The notes: a model not told the origin generated them from the letters alone. Positions 26,590 through 35,467 are shown, counted from the first letter of the stretch. The stretch is DNA of 64,000 nucleotides from Pseudonocardia sp. N23 (GCF_002583555.1 NZ_BEGX01000009.1:62001-126000); one strand, 5' to 3'. Made by a program: numbers and translations.

Positions 26590-27582
26590 TCAGGCGCCGT
26601 TCCACGGGGCCGACCGGGCGGGCAGGAGCTCCAGCCGGTCGAGCGTCATGAGGTAGTGCTCGACCGCCGCGGGCAGGGTGAACTGCGGTGTCCAGCCGAG
26701 GTCGGCGTGGGCTCGGGCGCTGTTCAGCGCGCCGTAGTAGCTCGCGTCCATCCGCATCGGGTCCAGGCCGGGACCGATCCGGATCGTCGCGCCCGGCACG
26801 GCGTCGCGGACGGCCTCGGCGAGGTCCTCCAGCGCGACGACGCGTCCGGTGCCGACGTTGTAGGCGTCGTGCGGGAGTCGGCCCGGCGTCAGCACCGCCG
26901 CCACGACCGCGTCGGCGACGTCGGCCACGTAGACGACGTCGTCGCGTTCGTCGCCACCCTGCTCCAGGTGGACCGGCTCACCCGCGGCGGGCAGCTCGAT
27001 CATCGAGCTGTAGACGCCGAACCCGCCGTGCCGCTGCAGCTTGCCGGGGCCGAAGATCGTCGAGAAGCGCAGCGACACGAACTCGAGGCCGCGGCTGCGT
27101 GCGTACCAGCCGCCGATCTCCTCGCACGCCAGCTTGGTGACGTCGTAGAGGCCGACGGGGCGACGGGGATGGTCCTCGGTGATCGGCGTGTAACCGGGGT
27201 GGCCGTGAGGTCCGGTCAGTGCGCCGTAGACGGCCCGGGAGCTCATGTATACGACGCGGCCGACGCCTGCCCGTGCGGCGGCCTCGCACACCGCGACCGT
27301 CCCGGACACGTTGACGCGCACCGCGGCGACGGGGTCGGCACCCGCGGCGATCACCGCGGCCGCGTGGACGATGCGCTCCGGGCGGAACCGGTCGACCTCG
27401 GCCCGGACCGCGTCGGCGTCGGCCACGTCGGCGACGGCGACCCGGATGTCGTCGGCCACGTCGGGCAGCAGGGTCCGGTCGTCGTGGGCGTCGAGCACGA
27501 GCACCTCGTGTCCGAGCTGGACGAGCCGGCGGGTGATCCAGGAGCCGTTGACCCCGAACCCGCCCGTCACCAGTGCCCGCAT
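26590..27582 (-). CDS. NAD-dependent epimerase/dehydratase
   Basis: Extended short-chain dehydrogenase of 330 residues. The NAD site is ALVTGGFGVNGSWITRRL, the catalytic Ser is in YMSSRAVYG and the active pair is YDVTK (Tyr-xxx-Lys). The C-terminal substrate domain contains YNVGTGRVVALEDL. ATG with GGGAGG 9 bases upstream. In this setting, with an LLM oxidoreductase and a hydrolase, it may act on a small catabolic substrate and not on a nucleotide sugar. First gene of the group. Confidence 0.9.
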   Translation of the reverse strand: MRALVTGGFGVNGSWITRRLVQLGHEVLVLDAHDDRTLLPDVADDIRVAVADVADADAVRAEVDRFRPERIVHAAAVIAAGADPVAAVRVNVSGTVAVCEAAARAGVGRVVYMSSRAVYGALTGPHGHPGYTPITEDHPRRPVGLYDVTKLACEEIGGWYARSRGLEFVSLRFSTIFGPGKLQRHGGFGVYSSMIELPAAGEPVHLEQGGDERDDVVYVADVADAVVAAVLTPGRLPHDAYNVGTGRVVALEDLAEAVRDAVPGATIRIGPGLDPMRMDASYYGALNSARAHADLGWTPQFTLPAAVEHYLMTLDRLELLPARSAPWNGA

Positions 27583-27983
27583 GTCCGATCGCCTCCCGCA
27601 GGTCCGCGGCTCCGTCCCCGGACGGCCGTCCGCGGTCACGTCGACCGTACGACGGGCATCGCCCATCCCGAGTGACCTGAGTCACGCGACGCTGTGACCG
27701 CCGTGCGGTCGGCCGCCGCCCCGGAGGTCGGTCACCCGGCCGCGACGTGGTCGGCCGTCCTGCGCAGCCGCCCCAGCGCCGGAGCAGCAGTGTCGGCCCC
27801 AGCCGCACGCGTCGCCGGTCCAGCCGCCGGTCAGCGACCGACCACGGTGCCGACCGTGCTCACCCGCACGCCACGGCAGGAGCCGGAGCAGGTCGACGCC
27901 GTTCCGCGTTCCTCCGACGTCGACCGGCCCGAGGCGGTCGGCCCCGAGGACTGAAACGGCCGGACTCGTTCAGCGGCCCTCGT
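27583..27983. other. gene-less stretch between the epimerase group and the sigma factor gene
   Basis: About 400 bases. The right edge is the end of the sigma gene; the left part is the upstream region of the epimerase and carries a CRP-type site at 27672-27685. No supportable gene was seen; a possible 86-codon plus-strand frame has no family features and no ribosome site. Confidence 0.5.
27672..27685. promoter_or_regulatory. candidate CRP/GlxR-type operator
   Basis: GTGACCTGAGTCAC matches the core GTGA-N6-TCAC of actinobacterial CRP-family sites, with both half-sites perfect. It lies 90 bases upstream of the epimerase start. The Crp/Fnr gene at 23741-24439 is a possible, unproven binder. Confidence 0.45.
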
Positions 27984-27993
27984 TCAGCGGCCC
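27966..27993. repeat. 14-bp tandem duplication across the sigma gene stop
   Basis: TCGTTCAGCGGCCC occurs twice without a gap. The second copy contains the stop codon of the sigma factor gene (27984-27986), so the duplicate past the stop is a spare copy of the gene end. Confidence 0.8.
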
Positions 27994-28970
27994 CGGGCCA
28001 CCGCGGCCTCACGGCCGGGTGGCGGGGTGTCGGCGGTGAGCCCCTCACGCAGCGTCGCCAACGTCCGCGCGAGCAGCCGCGACACGTGCATCTGGGAGAC
28101 CCCCACCTGCTCGGCGATCCGGGACTGCGACTGGTCCTCGAAGAACCGCAGCCGCAGGATGCGCCGCTCCCGCTCGGGCAGCTCGTCGATCAGCGGCCGC
28201 AGCGCGAGCTCGTACTCCACCCGCTCGTAGGCCCTCTCGACGGAGCCGATCCGCTCCTCGCCGGAACCGTCGTCGTCGACCGGGTACAGCGGCGCCGAGT
28301 GCCGGTCGGCGGTCGCGGCCAGCGCGTCGATGATCTCCTCGCGGTCGACGTCGAGGTGCGCGGCAAGCTCGCTGGGCCGGGGTGCGCGGCCGAGCTTCTG
28401 GGTCAGCGGTCCGGTCGCCTTGGCGATCGAGACGCCGAGGTCCTTGAGCCGGCGCGGGACCCGCATCGACCAGGTCCGGTCGCGGAAGTAGCGCAGGATC
28501 TCCCCGCGCACGCACGGGATGAGGTAGCCGAGGAACTCGCCCTTGGCCCGCTCCGGGTCCCAGCGGTCGATCGCGGTGATCAGGCCGACGGTGCCGGTCT
28601 GGACGAGGTCGTCGTAGCTCGCGACCCGGTACCCGTTTCCGTGCCGGCGGGCGAGGTGCTCGACGACCGGCAGGAATGCCAGCACCAGCTCCGAGCGGAT
28701 TCCGTCGCGCTCGGGATGGTCGTCGGGCAGCCCGGCGTAGCGGCGCAGCAACGGCATCCGGTCCGCGTACTCGCTCGGGCCCAGGTTCGACGACCCCTGG
28801 TCGACCGGCGCGGGTTCGGCAGGGATCGGCTCGGCGCGGGTCGGGTCCGATGGTGTCGGGTCCGATGGTGTCGGGTCCGATGGTGTCGGGTCCGATGGTG
28901 TCGGGTCCAGCGTGACGGGCTCGGCCCGGGGTGTCGGGATGTCGACCTTCGGCCTGGCAGCATTCAGCAC
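27984..28970 (-). CDS. RNA polymerase sigma factor, SigB/SigF/SigG family
   Basis: Group 3 sigma factor of 328 residues. Region 2 is seen as SYDDLVQTGTVGLITAIDRWDPERAKGEFLGYLIPCVRGEILRYFRD (split for reading: core binding, then -10 recognition), region 3 as LGRAPRPSELAAHLDVD, and region 4 as PERERRILRLRFFEDQSQSRIAEQVGVSQMHVSRLLA (helix-turn-helix for -35). The N-terminal 75 residues are a Pro-rich, disordered extension with four DPTPS repeats, unusual for the family. GTG start with GAGGAGG 5 bases upstream. The adjacent RsbW-like gene on the same strand is its likely anti-sigma factor. Confidence 0.9.
   Translation of the reverse strand: MLNAARPKVDIPTPRAEPVTLDPTPSDPTPSDPTPSDPTPSDPTRAEPIPAEPAPVDQGSSNLGPSEYADRMPLLRRYAGLPDDHPERDGIRSELVLAFLPVVEHLARRHGNGYRVASYDDLVQTGTVGLITAIDRWDPERAKGEFLGYLIPCVRGEILRYFRDRTWSMRVPRRLKDLGVSIAKATGPLTQKLGRAPRPSELAAHLDVDREEIIDALAATADRHSAPLYPVDDDGSGEERIGSVERAYERVEYELALRPLIDELPERERRILRLRFFEDQSQSRIAEQVGVSQMHVSRLLARTLATLREGLTADTPPPGREAAVARGR
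28841..28908. repeat. 15-bp tandem repeat, 4.5 copies, inside the sigma gene
   Basis: Unit TCGGGTCCGATGGTG at 28841, 28856, 28871 and 28886, plus a partial copy. It codes for DPTPS units in the N-terminal tail of the sigma factor. The unit is a multiple of three, so changes in copy number would keep the frame. Confidence 0.95.
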
Positions 28971-29151
28971 AGGGCCCTCCTCGCGGATCGCCAACGGGAG
29001 GCAGCTGTCTGTACCTCGATGGGGCCGGCGCGCGGGGCGGCCGGTCGGTCTCGCACGGCGGCCCCTCGACTCCGGGCCGCGATACCGGCGAGTACCCGCC
29101 GCGCCGGGTGCCAACCCCATACCGCGAAACTCGCACTCCCACCTGCGAGAA

Positions 29152-29568
29152 CTATGCGGGCGGCAACAGCTCCTCGTCGTCGGTCCACACGGTCACCCGG
29201 GTCCCCGCCGCGTCCGTCGCCACCGACATCCCCAGCGCGATCGAGCGGATCAGCGCGAGCCCGTTTCCGCGACCTCCGGGTCGGGCGCCCTGGTCCCGCC
29301 AGCGCCCGGCGTCGGCGACGACAGCCGTTGCCCGCCGTCGCCCGGGTGCGGTCGACTCCACCGCGACATCGATCGTCACCCGGCCCTCGTCGAACCCGCT
29401 GTAGGCGTGCTCGACGCTGTTGCCGAACGCCTCCACGACCGCGAACACCAGTGCGTCCGCCGCCGAGACGGGCCACTCCTGTGCCGCGAGCCACGTCTGG
29501 ACCGCGCGCCGGACGAGGCCGAGCTCGGCCGGCTGTGCATCGACCCGCAACTGCAGCTGCGTGACCAT
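29152..29568 (-). CDS. RsbW-like anti-sigma factor / serine kinase
   Basis: 138-residue GHKL ATPase. The N-box is VVEAFGNSVEHAYSGF and the G1/G2 boxes are DAGRWRDQGARPGGRGNGLALI. The product should bind and block the sigma factor coded 180 bases downstream, and phosphorylate an STAS antagonist. ATG start with GGAGGTGA only 3 bases upstream, the whole ribosome site being very strong. The antagonist is not next to it; the STAS gene at 15693 is one candidate. Confidence 0.88.
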   Translation of the reverse strand: MVTQLQLRVDAQPAELGLVRRAVQTWLAAQEWPVSAADALVFAVVEAFGNSVEHAYSGFDEGRVTIDVAVESTAPGRRRATAVVADAGRWRDQGARPGGRGNGLALIRSIALGMSVATDAAGTRVTVWTDDEELLPPA

Positions 29569-29671
29569 CGGTCACCTCCGTCTGGTGAGGGGTTCCCGTA
29601 CCGGACGCGATGAAGCATCCGCGGGTGTCCGGGTGTGTCGGGCGGCGACGATCAGCCGCGGGACGGCCCGG

Positions 29672-30172
29672 TCAGGACAGGACCGCGTCGACGGTCTTCT
29701 TGAGCGCGCTGGGCTGCTCCGGCCGGCGCGGGGCCTTCTCCCGGGCCGCGGTCATGCGTTCCCCGATCTCCTGCAGCTCCTTGCGGCCCAGCGCCTCCCG
29801 CACCTGCGGGAACCACTCCTTCTCCTCCTCCTCGATGTGGTGTGAGACGTTCTCGATCAGGACGGCGGTCTTGGCGTCGAAGCGCTCGTCGCCGGGGCGC
29901 ATGGCCGACAGCTCCGCGCACAGCACATCCGCGACGTGGTGCTCCTCGTACGACTCGAGCACGTCGTCCTCGAGCGCGGGCACGCGCTCGCGGACCTCGG
30001 GGTACATGACCTCGTTCTCGATGTAGGTGTGCACGGTGAGCGCCTCGAGGATCGACTCGACGATCCGGCCCTTGGTCTTCTCGGCGTTCTCGCCGGCGTT
30101 CTCGAAGTCGCGGAACAGTGTGCGGATGTTCTTGTGGTCGTCCTTGAGCAGCACGATCGCATCGGTGGACAT
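29672..30172 (-). CDS. hemerythrin HHE-domain protein
   Basis: 166 residues with a hemerythrin-like four-helix bundle. Di-iron ligands are visible in KDDHKNIRTLFRDFEN, VHTYIENEVMYPEV, YEEHHVADVLCAEL and VSHHIEEEEKEWFPQVRE (His and Glu pattern H-HxxxE-HH-HxxxE). Such proteins bind oxygen or NO, or sense redox stress. A Lys-rich tail follows (SALKKTVDAVLS). ATG 30172 is used since the protein motif begins there; an upstream ATG at 30208 has no better ribosome site. It is consistent with the stress genes next to it. Confidence 0.9.
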   Translation of the reverse strand: MSTDAIVLLKDDHKNIRTLFRDFENAGENAEKTKGRIVESILEALTVHTYIENEVMYPEVRERVPALEDDVLESYEEHHVADVLCAELSAMRPGDERFDAKTAVLIENVSHHIEEEEKEWFPQVREALGRKELQEIGERMTAAREKAPRRPEQPSALKKTVDAVLS

Positions 30173-30408
30173 GGTGGTGGGCTCCAGCCTGGGTGGTGGT
30201 GACAACATGTGGGCCGGTCCGGGACGGACGGACCCATCGGGGTGCGTAGCCCGTTGCGGCCGGGTCCAACCCCCGACGCCCGCCCCGATGTGCGCCGCGT
30301 CGACGGAACCGGACCCGGCGGTTTCCGCCGGGCCGGCCTGGGTATCGCCTGCGCCGTGACACCGACCCCCACCACTGCCCGGCGGCGCAGCGACACGGCC
30401 GGGACGCC

Positions 30409-31521
30409 ATGAGCAACCCCGTCGTCGCCCAGACGGCGCGCCACGATGTCGTCACCGTCGCGTCCGTGCCGGAGGGTCACGTCTACGTCCGGCACCTGTC
30501 CGACCCGGTGGATCGCGACCGGGTGCGCCGGCTCCCCGATCCGCGTCCCTGTCCCGCGCCGAGCGACCAGTCCGTCTGGTGGCCCCCGGTGATGCTCGAT
30601 CCCGAATGGGTCGCCGCGAACCACCGCTGCTTCGACGTGTACCACCTCCACTTCGGATTCGACGCGCAACCGGTCGAGGAACTCGACGCGCTGGTCCGCA
30701 CCTTGCAGGCGACCGGGACACCTCTGGTGCAGACCGTCCACGATCTCCGCAACCCGCACCACGCCCGTCGCGACGAGCACGACCGCCATCTCGACGTCCT
30801 GATCCCTGCCGCCGACGAGATCGTCACGCTGACCCACGGTGCGGCCGACGAGATCGCCCGCCGCTGGGGTCGCGACGCGCTCGTACTGCCGCACCCGCAC
30901 GTGGTGGACCTCCCGTCGATCGACACACCTCGGGCCCCACACGACGGCGTCGTCGTCGGGATCACCCTCAAGAGCCTGCGCGCCAACATGGATCCGCTCC
31001 CCGTGGTGGAGACGGCAGCGGTAGCGGTCGCGGGGCTGGACGACGTGGTCCTGCGCGTCGACGTCCACACCGACGTCATGGACCCCGCGGGTGAGCACCA
31101 CGACCCCGCGCTCGCGAACCGGCTGCGGGAGGCCGAGCGGCGCGGACTCCTGACGCTCTCGGTGCACGGCTTCCTCTCCGACGCCGAGCTGTGGACCCAC
31201 CTGCGCGACGAGATCGACGTATCGGTGCTGCCGTACCGCTTCGGAACCCATTCCGGCTGGTTGGAGGCCTGCCACGACCTGGGGACGGCCGTCGTCGCGC
31301 CGGACTGCGGCTTCTACCGCGAGCAGCGCCCGTGCCTGACCTACCGCAACAACGAGCAGGACGGCCTCGACCCGGGCTCGCTGGCCGACGCGATCGGGGC
31401 GGCAGCCCGCACCGCGCCGCCGGCCCGTCCTGGGCGGGCCCGGCGCACCACCGAGCGGACCGCGCTCGCGCGCGCCCACGACCGCGTCTACGCCCGCGCG
31501 CTCGAACGGGCACGCGGATGA
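30409..31521 (+). CDS. glycosyltransferase, GT-B-like
   Basis: 370 residues, first of four coupled transferase genes. Rossmann-like halves are recognised from YHLHFGFDAQPVEEL, GTPLVQTVHDLRNPHH, ADEIVTLTHGAADEIARRWG and VVVGITLKSLRANMDPLP, and a C-terminal donor-side segment VSVLPYRFGTHSGWLEACHDLGTAVVAPD, which resembles the E-x7-E region of GT4 enzymes in position but lacks both Glu. The ribosome site is weak. Its stop overlaps the next start (ATGA). Donor sugar unknown; intracellular, no membrane helix. Confidence 0.75.
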   Translation: MSNPVVAQTARHDVVTVASVPEGHVYVRHLSDPVDRDRVRRLPDPRPCPAPSDQSVWWPPVMLDPEWVAANHRCFDVYHLHFGFDAQPVEELDALVRTLQATGTPLVQTVHDLRNPHHARRDEHDRHLDVLIPAADEIVTLTHGAADEIARRWGRDALVLPHPHVVDLPSIDTPRAPHDGVVVGITLKSLRANMDPLPVVETAAVAVAGLDDVVLRVDVHTDVMDPAGEHHDPALANRLREAERRGLLTLSVHGFLSDAELWTHLRDEIDVSVLPYRFGTHSGWLEACHDLGTAVVAPDCGFYREQRPCLTYRNNEQDGLDPGSLADAIGAAARTAPPARPGRARRTTERTALARAHDRVYARALERARG

Positions 31522-32579
31522 CCCCGTTACGGATCGCGCTCATCGCCTCGTCGAACCATCCGCTCGCCGAGCCCTTCGCCGGTGGTCTGGAGGCGCACAC
31601 CGCGCTGCTGGCCCGGGGGCTGACGAGCCGCGGGCACCACGTCACGGTGTTCGCCGCGCCCGGCTCGGACCCGGTGCCCGGCGCCCGCGTCGAGGAGATG
31701 CGGGCGCTCTCGTTCAGTGCTGCCGCCCGCACCGACGTCTCGATGCCCGCGGCCCGGTTCATGGCCGAGCACCACGCCTACCTGGACCTCATGCTGCGCC
31801 TGGCCCACGGGCACGAGTTCGACGTCGTGCACAACAACAGCCTCCACCACCTCCCGGTGGTGATGGCGCGGACGCTCGCCGTCCCACTGGTCACGACCCT
31901 GCACACCCCACCGACACCATGGCTCGAGTCCGCGATCATCGCCGCGGCCGGCCGGCACGGGACGCTGACGGCCGTCAGTGGCCACACCGCCGGGGCGTGG
32001 CGCCACGTCGCAGACGGGATCACCGTGATCCACAACGGCGTCGACGTCACGACGCGCACGCCCGGCCCGGGTGGCGGACCGCTCGTGTGGGCGGGCCGGA
32101 TGGTCCCCGAGAAGGGCCCCCACCTGGCGATCCTCGCCGCCCGCACGGCGGGCCGGGCGCTGTTGCTCGCGGGTCCGGTCAGCGACCGCACGTACTTCGA
32201 CACGACGGTCGCCCCGCTGATCGGCGGGGACGTCCGCCACGTGGGTCACCTGTCCCACTCCGAGCTCACCCGGCTGGTGGCAGAGGCCTCGGCGATGCTC
32301 GTGACGCCGTCGTGGGAGGAGCCGTACGGGCTGGTCGTCGCGGAGGCGCTGGCGTGCGGCACGCCCGTCGCCGGGTTCGCCGTGGGCGCGCTGCCGGAGA
32401 TCGTCGACGACTCGTGCGCACGGCTCGTGCCCGCGGGCGACGTCGCTGCCCTGGCCGCGGTCGTGCCGACCGTGGAGGCGCTGCCGCGCACCGCCGCCCG
32501 GCGACGGGCCGAGCGGTGCTGGAGCCACCGTCGCATGGTCGACGACTACGTGGCGCTCTACTCCCGGGTCGCGGCGTGA
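31518..32579 (+). CDS. glycosyltransferase family 4
   Basis: 353-residue GT-B enzyme. Acceptor side: IALIASSNHPLAEPFAGGLEAHTALLARGL (the Gly-Gly-x-Glu loop). Donor side: GITVIHNGVDV, LVWAGRMVPEKGPHLAI, and the nucleotide-sugar motif PSWEEPYGLVVAEALACGTPVAGF with both conserved Glu. Retaining mechanism by family. ATG overlaps the stop of the first transferase and its own stop overlaps the third gene (GTGA). Confidence 0.93.
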   Translation: MTPLRIALIASSNHPLAEPFAGGLEAHTALLARGLTSRGHHVTVFAAPGSDPVPGARVEEMRALSFSAAARTDVSMPAARFMAEHHAYLDLMLRLAHGHEFDVVHNNSLHHLPVVMARTLAVPLVTTLHTPPTPWLESAIIAAAGRHGTLTAVSGHTAGAWRHVADGITVIHNGVDVTTRTPGPGGGPLVWAGRMVPEKGPHLAILAARTAGRALLLAGPVSDRTYFDTTVAPLIGGDVRHVGHLSHSELTRLVAEASAMLVTPSWEEPYGLVVAEALACGTPVAGFAVGALPEIVDDSCARLVPAGDVAALAAVVPTVEALPRTAARRRAERCWSHRRMVDDYVALYSRVAA

Positions 32580-33619
32580 TCGGCTACTACGTGCACCACC
32601 AGGGCCGGGGCCACCTCACCCGGGCGCTCGGGATCCTCGGGACCCACGGCGGCCCCGCCACCGTGCTGACCAGCCTGCCCCGGCCTGCCGACGCGCCGGC
32701 GACCCGGCTCGGCTGGGTGGCGCTCCCCCGCGACGACGAGGGTCTGCCGCCGCAGGACCCGACCGCGGGCGGGGCGTTGCACTGGGTGCCCCGCCACGAC
32801 CCGGGGCTGCGCGGGCGGATGGCCACGATCGCGGCGTGGGTCGAACGAGCCGCGCCGCGCCTGGTCGTCGTCGACGTGTCGGTCGAGGTGGCGCTGCTGT
32901 GCCGGCTCATGGGTGTGCCGGTGCTGGTCGTCGCGATGCCCGGTGACCGCACCGACCGGGCCCACCGGCTCGGCTACGACGTCGCCGACGCGCTGCTCGC
33001 GTGCTGGCCGCGCGAGGTTCTCGACCCGCCGTGGCCCTCGGCGTGGACGGCGAAGGCACGGTTCGTCGGCGCCCTGTCCCGCTACGACGACCGGATCGGC
33101 AGCGGGGACCCGGCCGTCGGCGCGGACCAGGCCGGGGCGGGTCGACCCCGGCGACGCAGCGTCGTCGTGCTGCTCGGGGCCGGCGGACGCGACGTCGCCG
33201 ACGCCGAACTGGCCGCGGCCGCGCGCGCCACACCGGGCTGGGACTGGACGGTCCTCGGCGGCAGCGACGTGTGGGTCGCCGACCCGTGGACGCTGCTGCG
33301 TGCCGCCGACGTCGTCGTCACCCACGCCGGCCAGAACGCGCTCGCCGAGGTCGCCGCGGCCCGCAGGCCCGCGATCGTCGTCCCCCAGCGCCGACCTCAC
33401 GACGAACAGTTCGCTGCGGCTGCGGCGCTCGCGCGGGCCGGGCTCGCCACGGTCTGTCCACACTGGCCGGACCCGGCCGCCTGGCCGTCGCTGCTCGACG
33501 ACGCCACCGCCGACGACGGCAGCCGCTGGCAGCTCTGGTGCCCCGGTGGTGCGACCGCCGCTGCGGCGGACCTGATCCACGAGCTGACCGGGGACGAGTC
33601 GCCGTGCACGTCACGCTGA
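32576..33619 (+). CDS. MurG-like glycosyltransferase (GT28 type)
   Basis: 347 residues. The N-terminus VIGYYVHHQGRGHLTRALGI resembles the G-x-GH-x-x-R/P start of GT28/UDP-glycosyltransferases, and the C-terminal donor site is RAADVVVTHAGQNALAEVAAARRPAIVVPQ followed by PHDEQFAAAAALA. It is an inverting enzyme by family, using a UDP- or similar activated sugar. GTG start in a GTGA overlap. The fourth gene starts within its last 16 bases. Confidence 0.87.
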   Translation: MIGYYVHHQGRGHLTRALGILGTHGGPATVLTSLPRPADAPATRLGWVALPRDDEGLPPQDPTAGGALHWVPRHDPGLRGRMATIAAWVERAAPRLVVVDVSVEVALLCRLMGVPVLVVAMPGDRTDRAHRLGYDVADALLACWPREVLDPPWPSAWTAKARFVGALSRYDDRIGSGDPAVGADQAGAGRPRRRSVVVLLGAGGRDVADAELAAAARATPGWDWTVLGGSDVWVADPWTLLRAADVVVTHAGQNALAEVAAARRPAIVVPQRRPHDEQFAAAAALARAGLATVCPHWPDPAAWPSLLDDATADDGSRWQLWCPGGATAAAADLIHELTGDESPCTSR

Positions 33620-34455
33620 TCACCGTGGTCCACGGGCGCCACGAGCACCTGCGTCGTCACCAGGAGGGCCTCGCCGATGTCGACGAACCACCCGCCACCC
33701 GCATCGTCGTCGCCGTCGACGATCCGGCCGTCGCGCCGATCGTCGGCGACGGGCCCGACGTCTGCACCGTGCCGGTGGCCTCCTCCGTCGCGGCCGGGGG
33801 CAGCGGCGACGGGCTGCCGATCGCGCACGCCCGCAACGTCGGCGCGGACACCGCGATCGTCCGTGGCGCCGATCTGCTCGTCTTCCTCGATGTCGACTGC
33901 ATCCCCGGCCCCGGGCTGTTCCGGCGCTACCGCGAGGCCGCGTCCGGTGCGCGGGACCGCCTGCTCTGCGGCCCCGTCGCCTACCTGCCGCCGCGACCCT
34001 CCGGCGGCTACCGGGCCGATGCGCTCACGACGAGCGCGCAACCGCATCCCGCCCGGCCTGCCCCCGCCGACGGCACCCACCTCGACTCGGACGGCCACGA
34101 CCTGTTCTGGTCGTTGTCGTTCGCGCTGACCACACCCCTGTGGTCGGTGCTCGGCGGGTTCCACGAGGGCTACCGGGGCTACGGCGCCGAGGACACCGAC
34201 TTCGGGCAGCAGGCTCGCGCGGCCGGCGTCGGGCTGCGCTGGGTCGGCGGCGCCACGGCCTATCACCAACACCACCCGGTGAGCGACCCACCGGTCGAGC
34301 ACCTCGACGACATCCTGCGCAACGGCGCGTTGTTCCGCCGGCGGTGGGGCCGGTGGCCGATGACGGGCTGGCTGGAGGCGTTCGCGGCGGCCGGGCTGGT
34401 CAGCCACGACCCGGTGACGGACCGGTGGGCGCGGACCGGCGTCGCGAGCGGATGA
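33604..34455 (+). CDS. glycosyltransferase, GT2/GT7-like with galactosyltransferase-type C-terminus
   Basis: 283 residues. GT-A fold: HVTLITVVHGRHEHLRRHQEGL at the start, ADLLVFLDVDCIPGPGLFRRY with the metal-binding DVD, and a C-terminal GGFHEGYRGYGAEDTDFGQQARAAGV, which is the GGNxE...GWGxEDxD motif of GT7-like transferases. GTG at 33604 overlaps the previous gene by 16 bases; no ATG is available. Last of the four-transferase operon. No polymerase, flippase or sugar-nucleotide gene accompanies it. Confidence 0.87.
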   Translation: MHVTLITVVHGRHEHLRRHQEGLADVDEPPATRIVVAVDDPAVAPIVGDGPDVCTVPVASSVAAGGSGDGLPIAHARNVGADTAIVRGADLLVFLDVDCIPGPGLFRRYREAASGARDRLLCGPVAYLPPRPSGGYRADALTTSAQPHPARPAPADGTHLDSDGHDLFWSLSFALTTPLWSVLGGFHEGYRGYGAEDTDFGQQARAAGVGLRWVGGATAYHQHHPVSDPPVEHLDDILRNGALFRRRWGRWPMTGWLEAFAAAGLVSHDPVTDRWARTGVASG

Positions 34456-34505
34456 TCGCGTGCGGTCCCGGCCGTCGCCGGGCAGGTGGCGCCCGCCCGC
34501 GCCGA

Positions 34506-35213
34506 TCACGTCGGGGGCAGGCTGCCGGTGTCGAGCAGGTCCTTCGCGACGTCGGCGACCTTGCGCCTGCGGTTGCGCGACGCGCGGCGCAACAGGTCGA
34601 ACGCCGTCACCGCGTCGACCCGCCTGGCCGCCATCAGGTACCCGACGGCGCGTTCGATGAGGACGCGGTAGTCCAACGCGTACTGGAGCTGGCGGGCGAG
34701 CTCGTCGGAGTGCCGCGCCACCAGCAGCGACCGCAGCGTCGTCTCCAGCACGTCGGAGTAGCGGGTGAGGGCGGACCGTTCGGAGTCGTCCCAGCGATGC
34801 GGGCGGTCGAGGTAGACGTCGAGGGAGCCGACCGTGACGCCGCCGAGCCGGACCGGCACGCCCAGCACCGCGTGCACCCCGTGGTCGACGAGCACACCGC
34901 GGCTCTCGGGCCACCGGTCCTCGCAGGTGAGGTCGTCGGTGCCGACCGGTTCACCGTTGACGAACGTGTCGATGCACGGGCCCTGCCCCGTCTCGGTCTG
35001 GACCTTCTCCAGGACGCGGCCCGGGCCGTCGGTCGCCGCGGCGTAGCGAAGAGAGTCCTGTTCGTCGGCGACCATCAGGCCGGCGCCGGTGACGGCGAAC
35101 AGGTCGACGCAGGCGGTGACGACGGCGTCGAGCGCGCCCGAGAGGTCCGCGTCGTCGGCCGGCTGGAGGCCACGCAGGCTCGCAGCGAGCTGGTCGACGT
35201 CGATGTTCGGCAT
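34506..35213 (-). CDS. GAF-ANTAR regulator
   Basis: 235 residues. GAF sensor about 25-160 (AVTGAGLMVADEQDSLRYAAATD, TGQGPCIDTFVNGEPV) and an ANTAR RNA-binding domain about 170-228 (QLQYALDYRVLIERAVGYLMAARRVDAVTAFDLLRRASRNRRRKVADVA, with the conserved A..GxLM and AF..LR residues). ANTAR proteins stop premature termination by binding paired hexaloop hairpins. ATG with AGGAGACC 8 bases upstream. Its partner at 35468 is transcribed away from it. Confidence 0.92.
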   Translation of the reverse strand: MPNIDVDQLAASLRGLQPADDADLSGALDAVVTACVDLFAVTGAGLMVADEQDSLRYAAATDGPGRVLEKVQTETGQGPCIDTFVNGEPVGTDDLTCEDRWPESRGVLVDHGVHAVLGVPVRLGGVTVGSLDVYLDRPHRWDDSERSALTRYSDVLETTLRSLLVARHSDELARQLQYALDYRVLIERAVGYLMAARRVDAVTAFDLLRRASRNRRRKVADVAKDLLDTGSLPPT

Positions 35214-35467
35214 CGGTACGAGGTCTCCTGACGGTGTCGCGACGGCGGTCGCCGGGGCTCACCCCGGCACCTCTGACGGACCGGAGTGCCCCGTAGGTCG
35301 GCCGGGCATGCACGCGTCGCTGTCCGTGCGCGCTCCCCCGCACGTGCCTACAATTTTCGGCTACGGGCCCCTGCGCCCCCGCCACCGTCGCCCTGTGTCC
35401 GCGACAACCGGCTGCCGATCGTCTCGCTCGGCCGGCCGGTCGACGTGTACCCGAACGGCGACCATCG

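Noticed and set aside
27694-27954. 86-codon plus-strand frame
   Set aside because: No ribosome site, low-complexity Ala/Pro composition and no family features; likely a GC-rich chance frame.
30409-34455. Teichoic-acid or capsule export locus
   Set aside because: No ABC exporter, flippase, polymerase or lipid-carrier gene accompanies the transferases.
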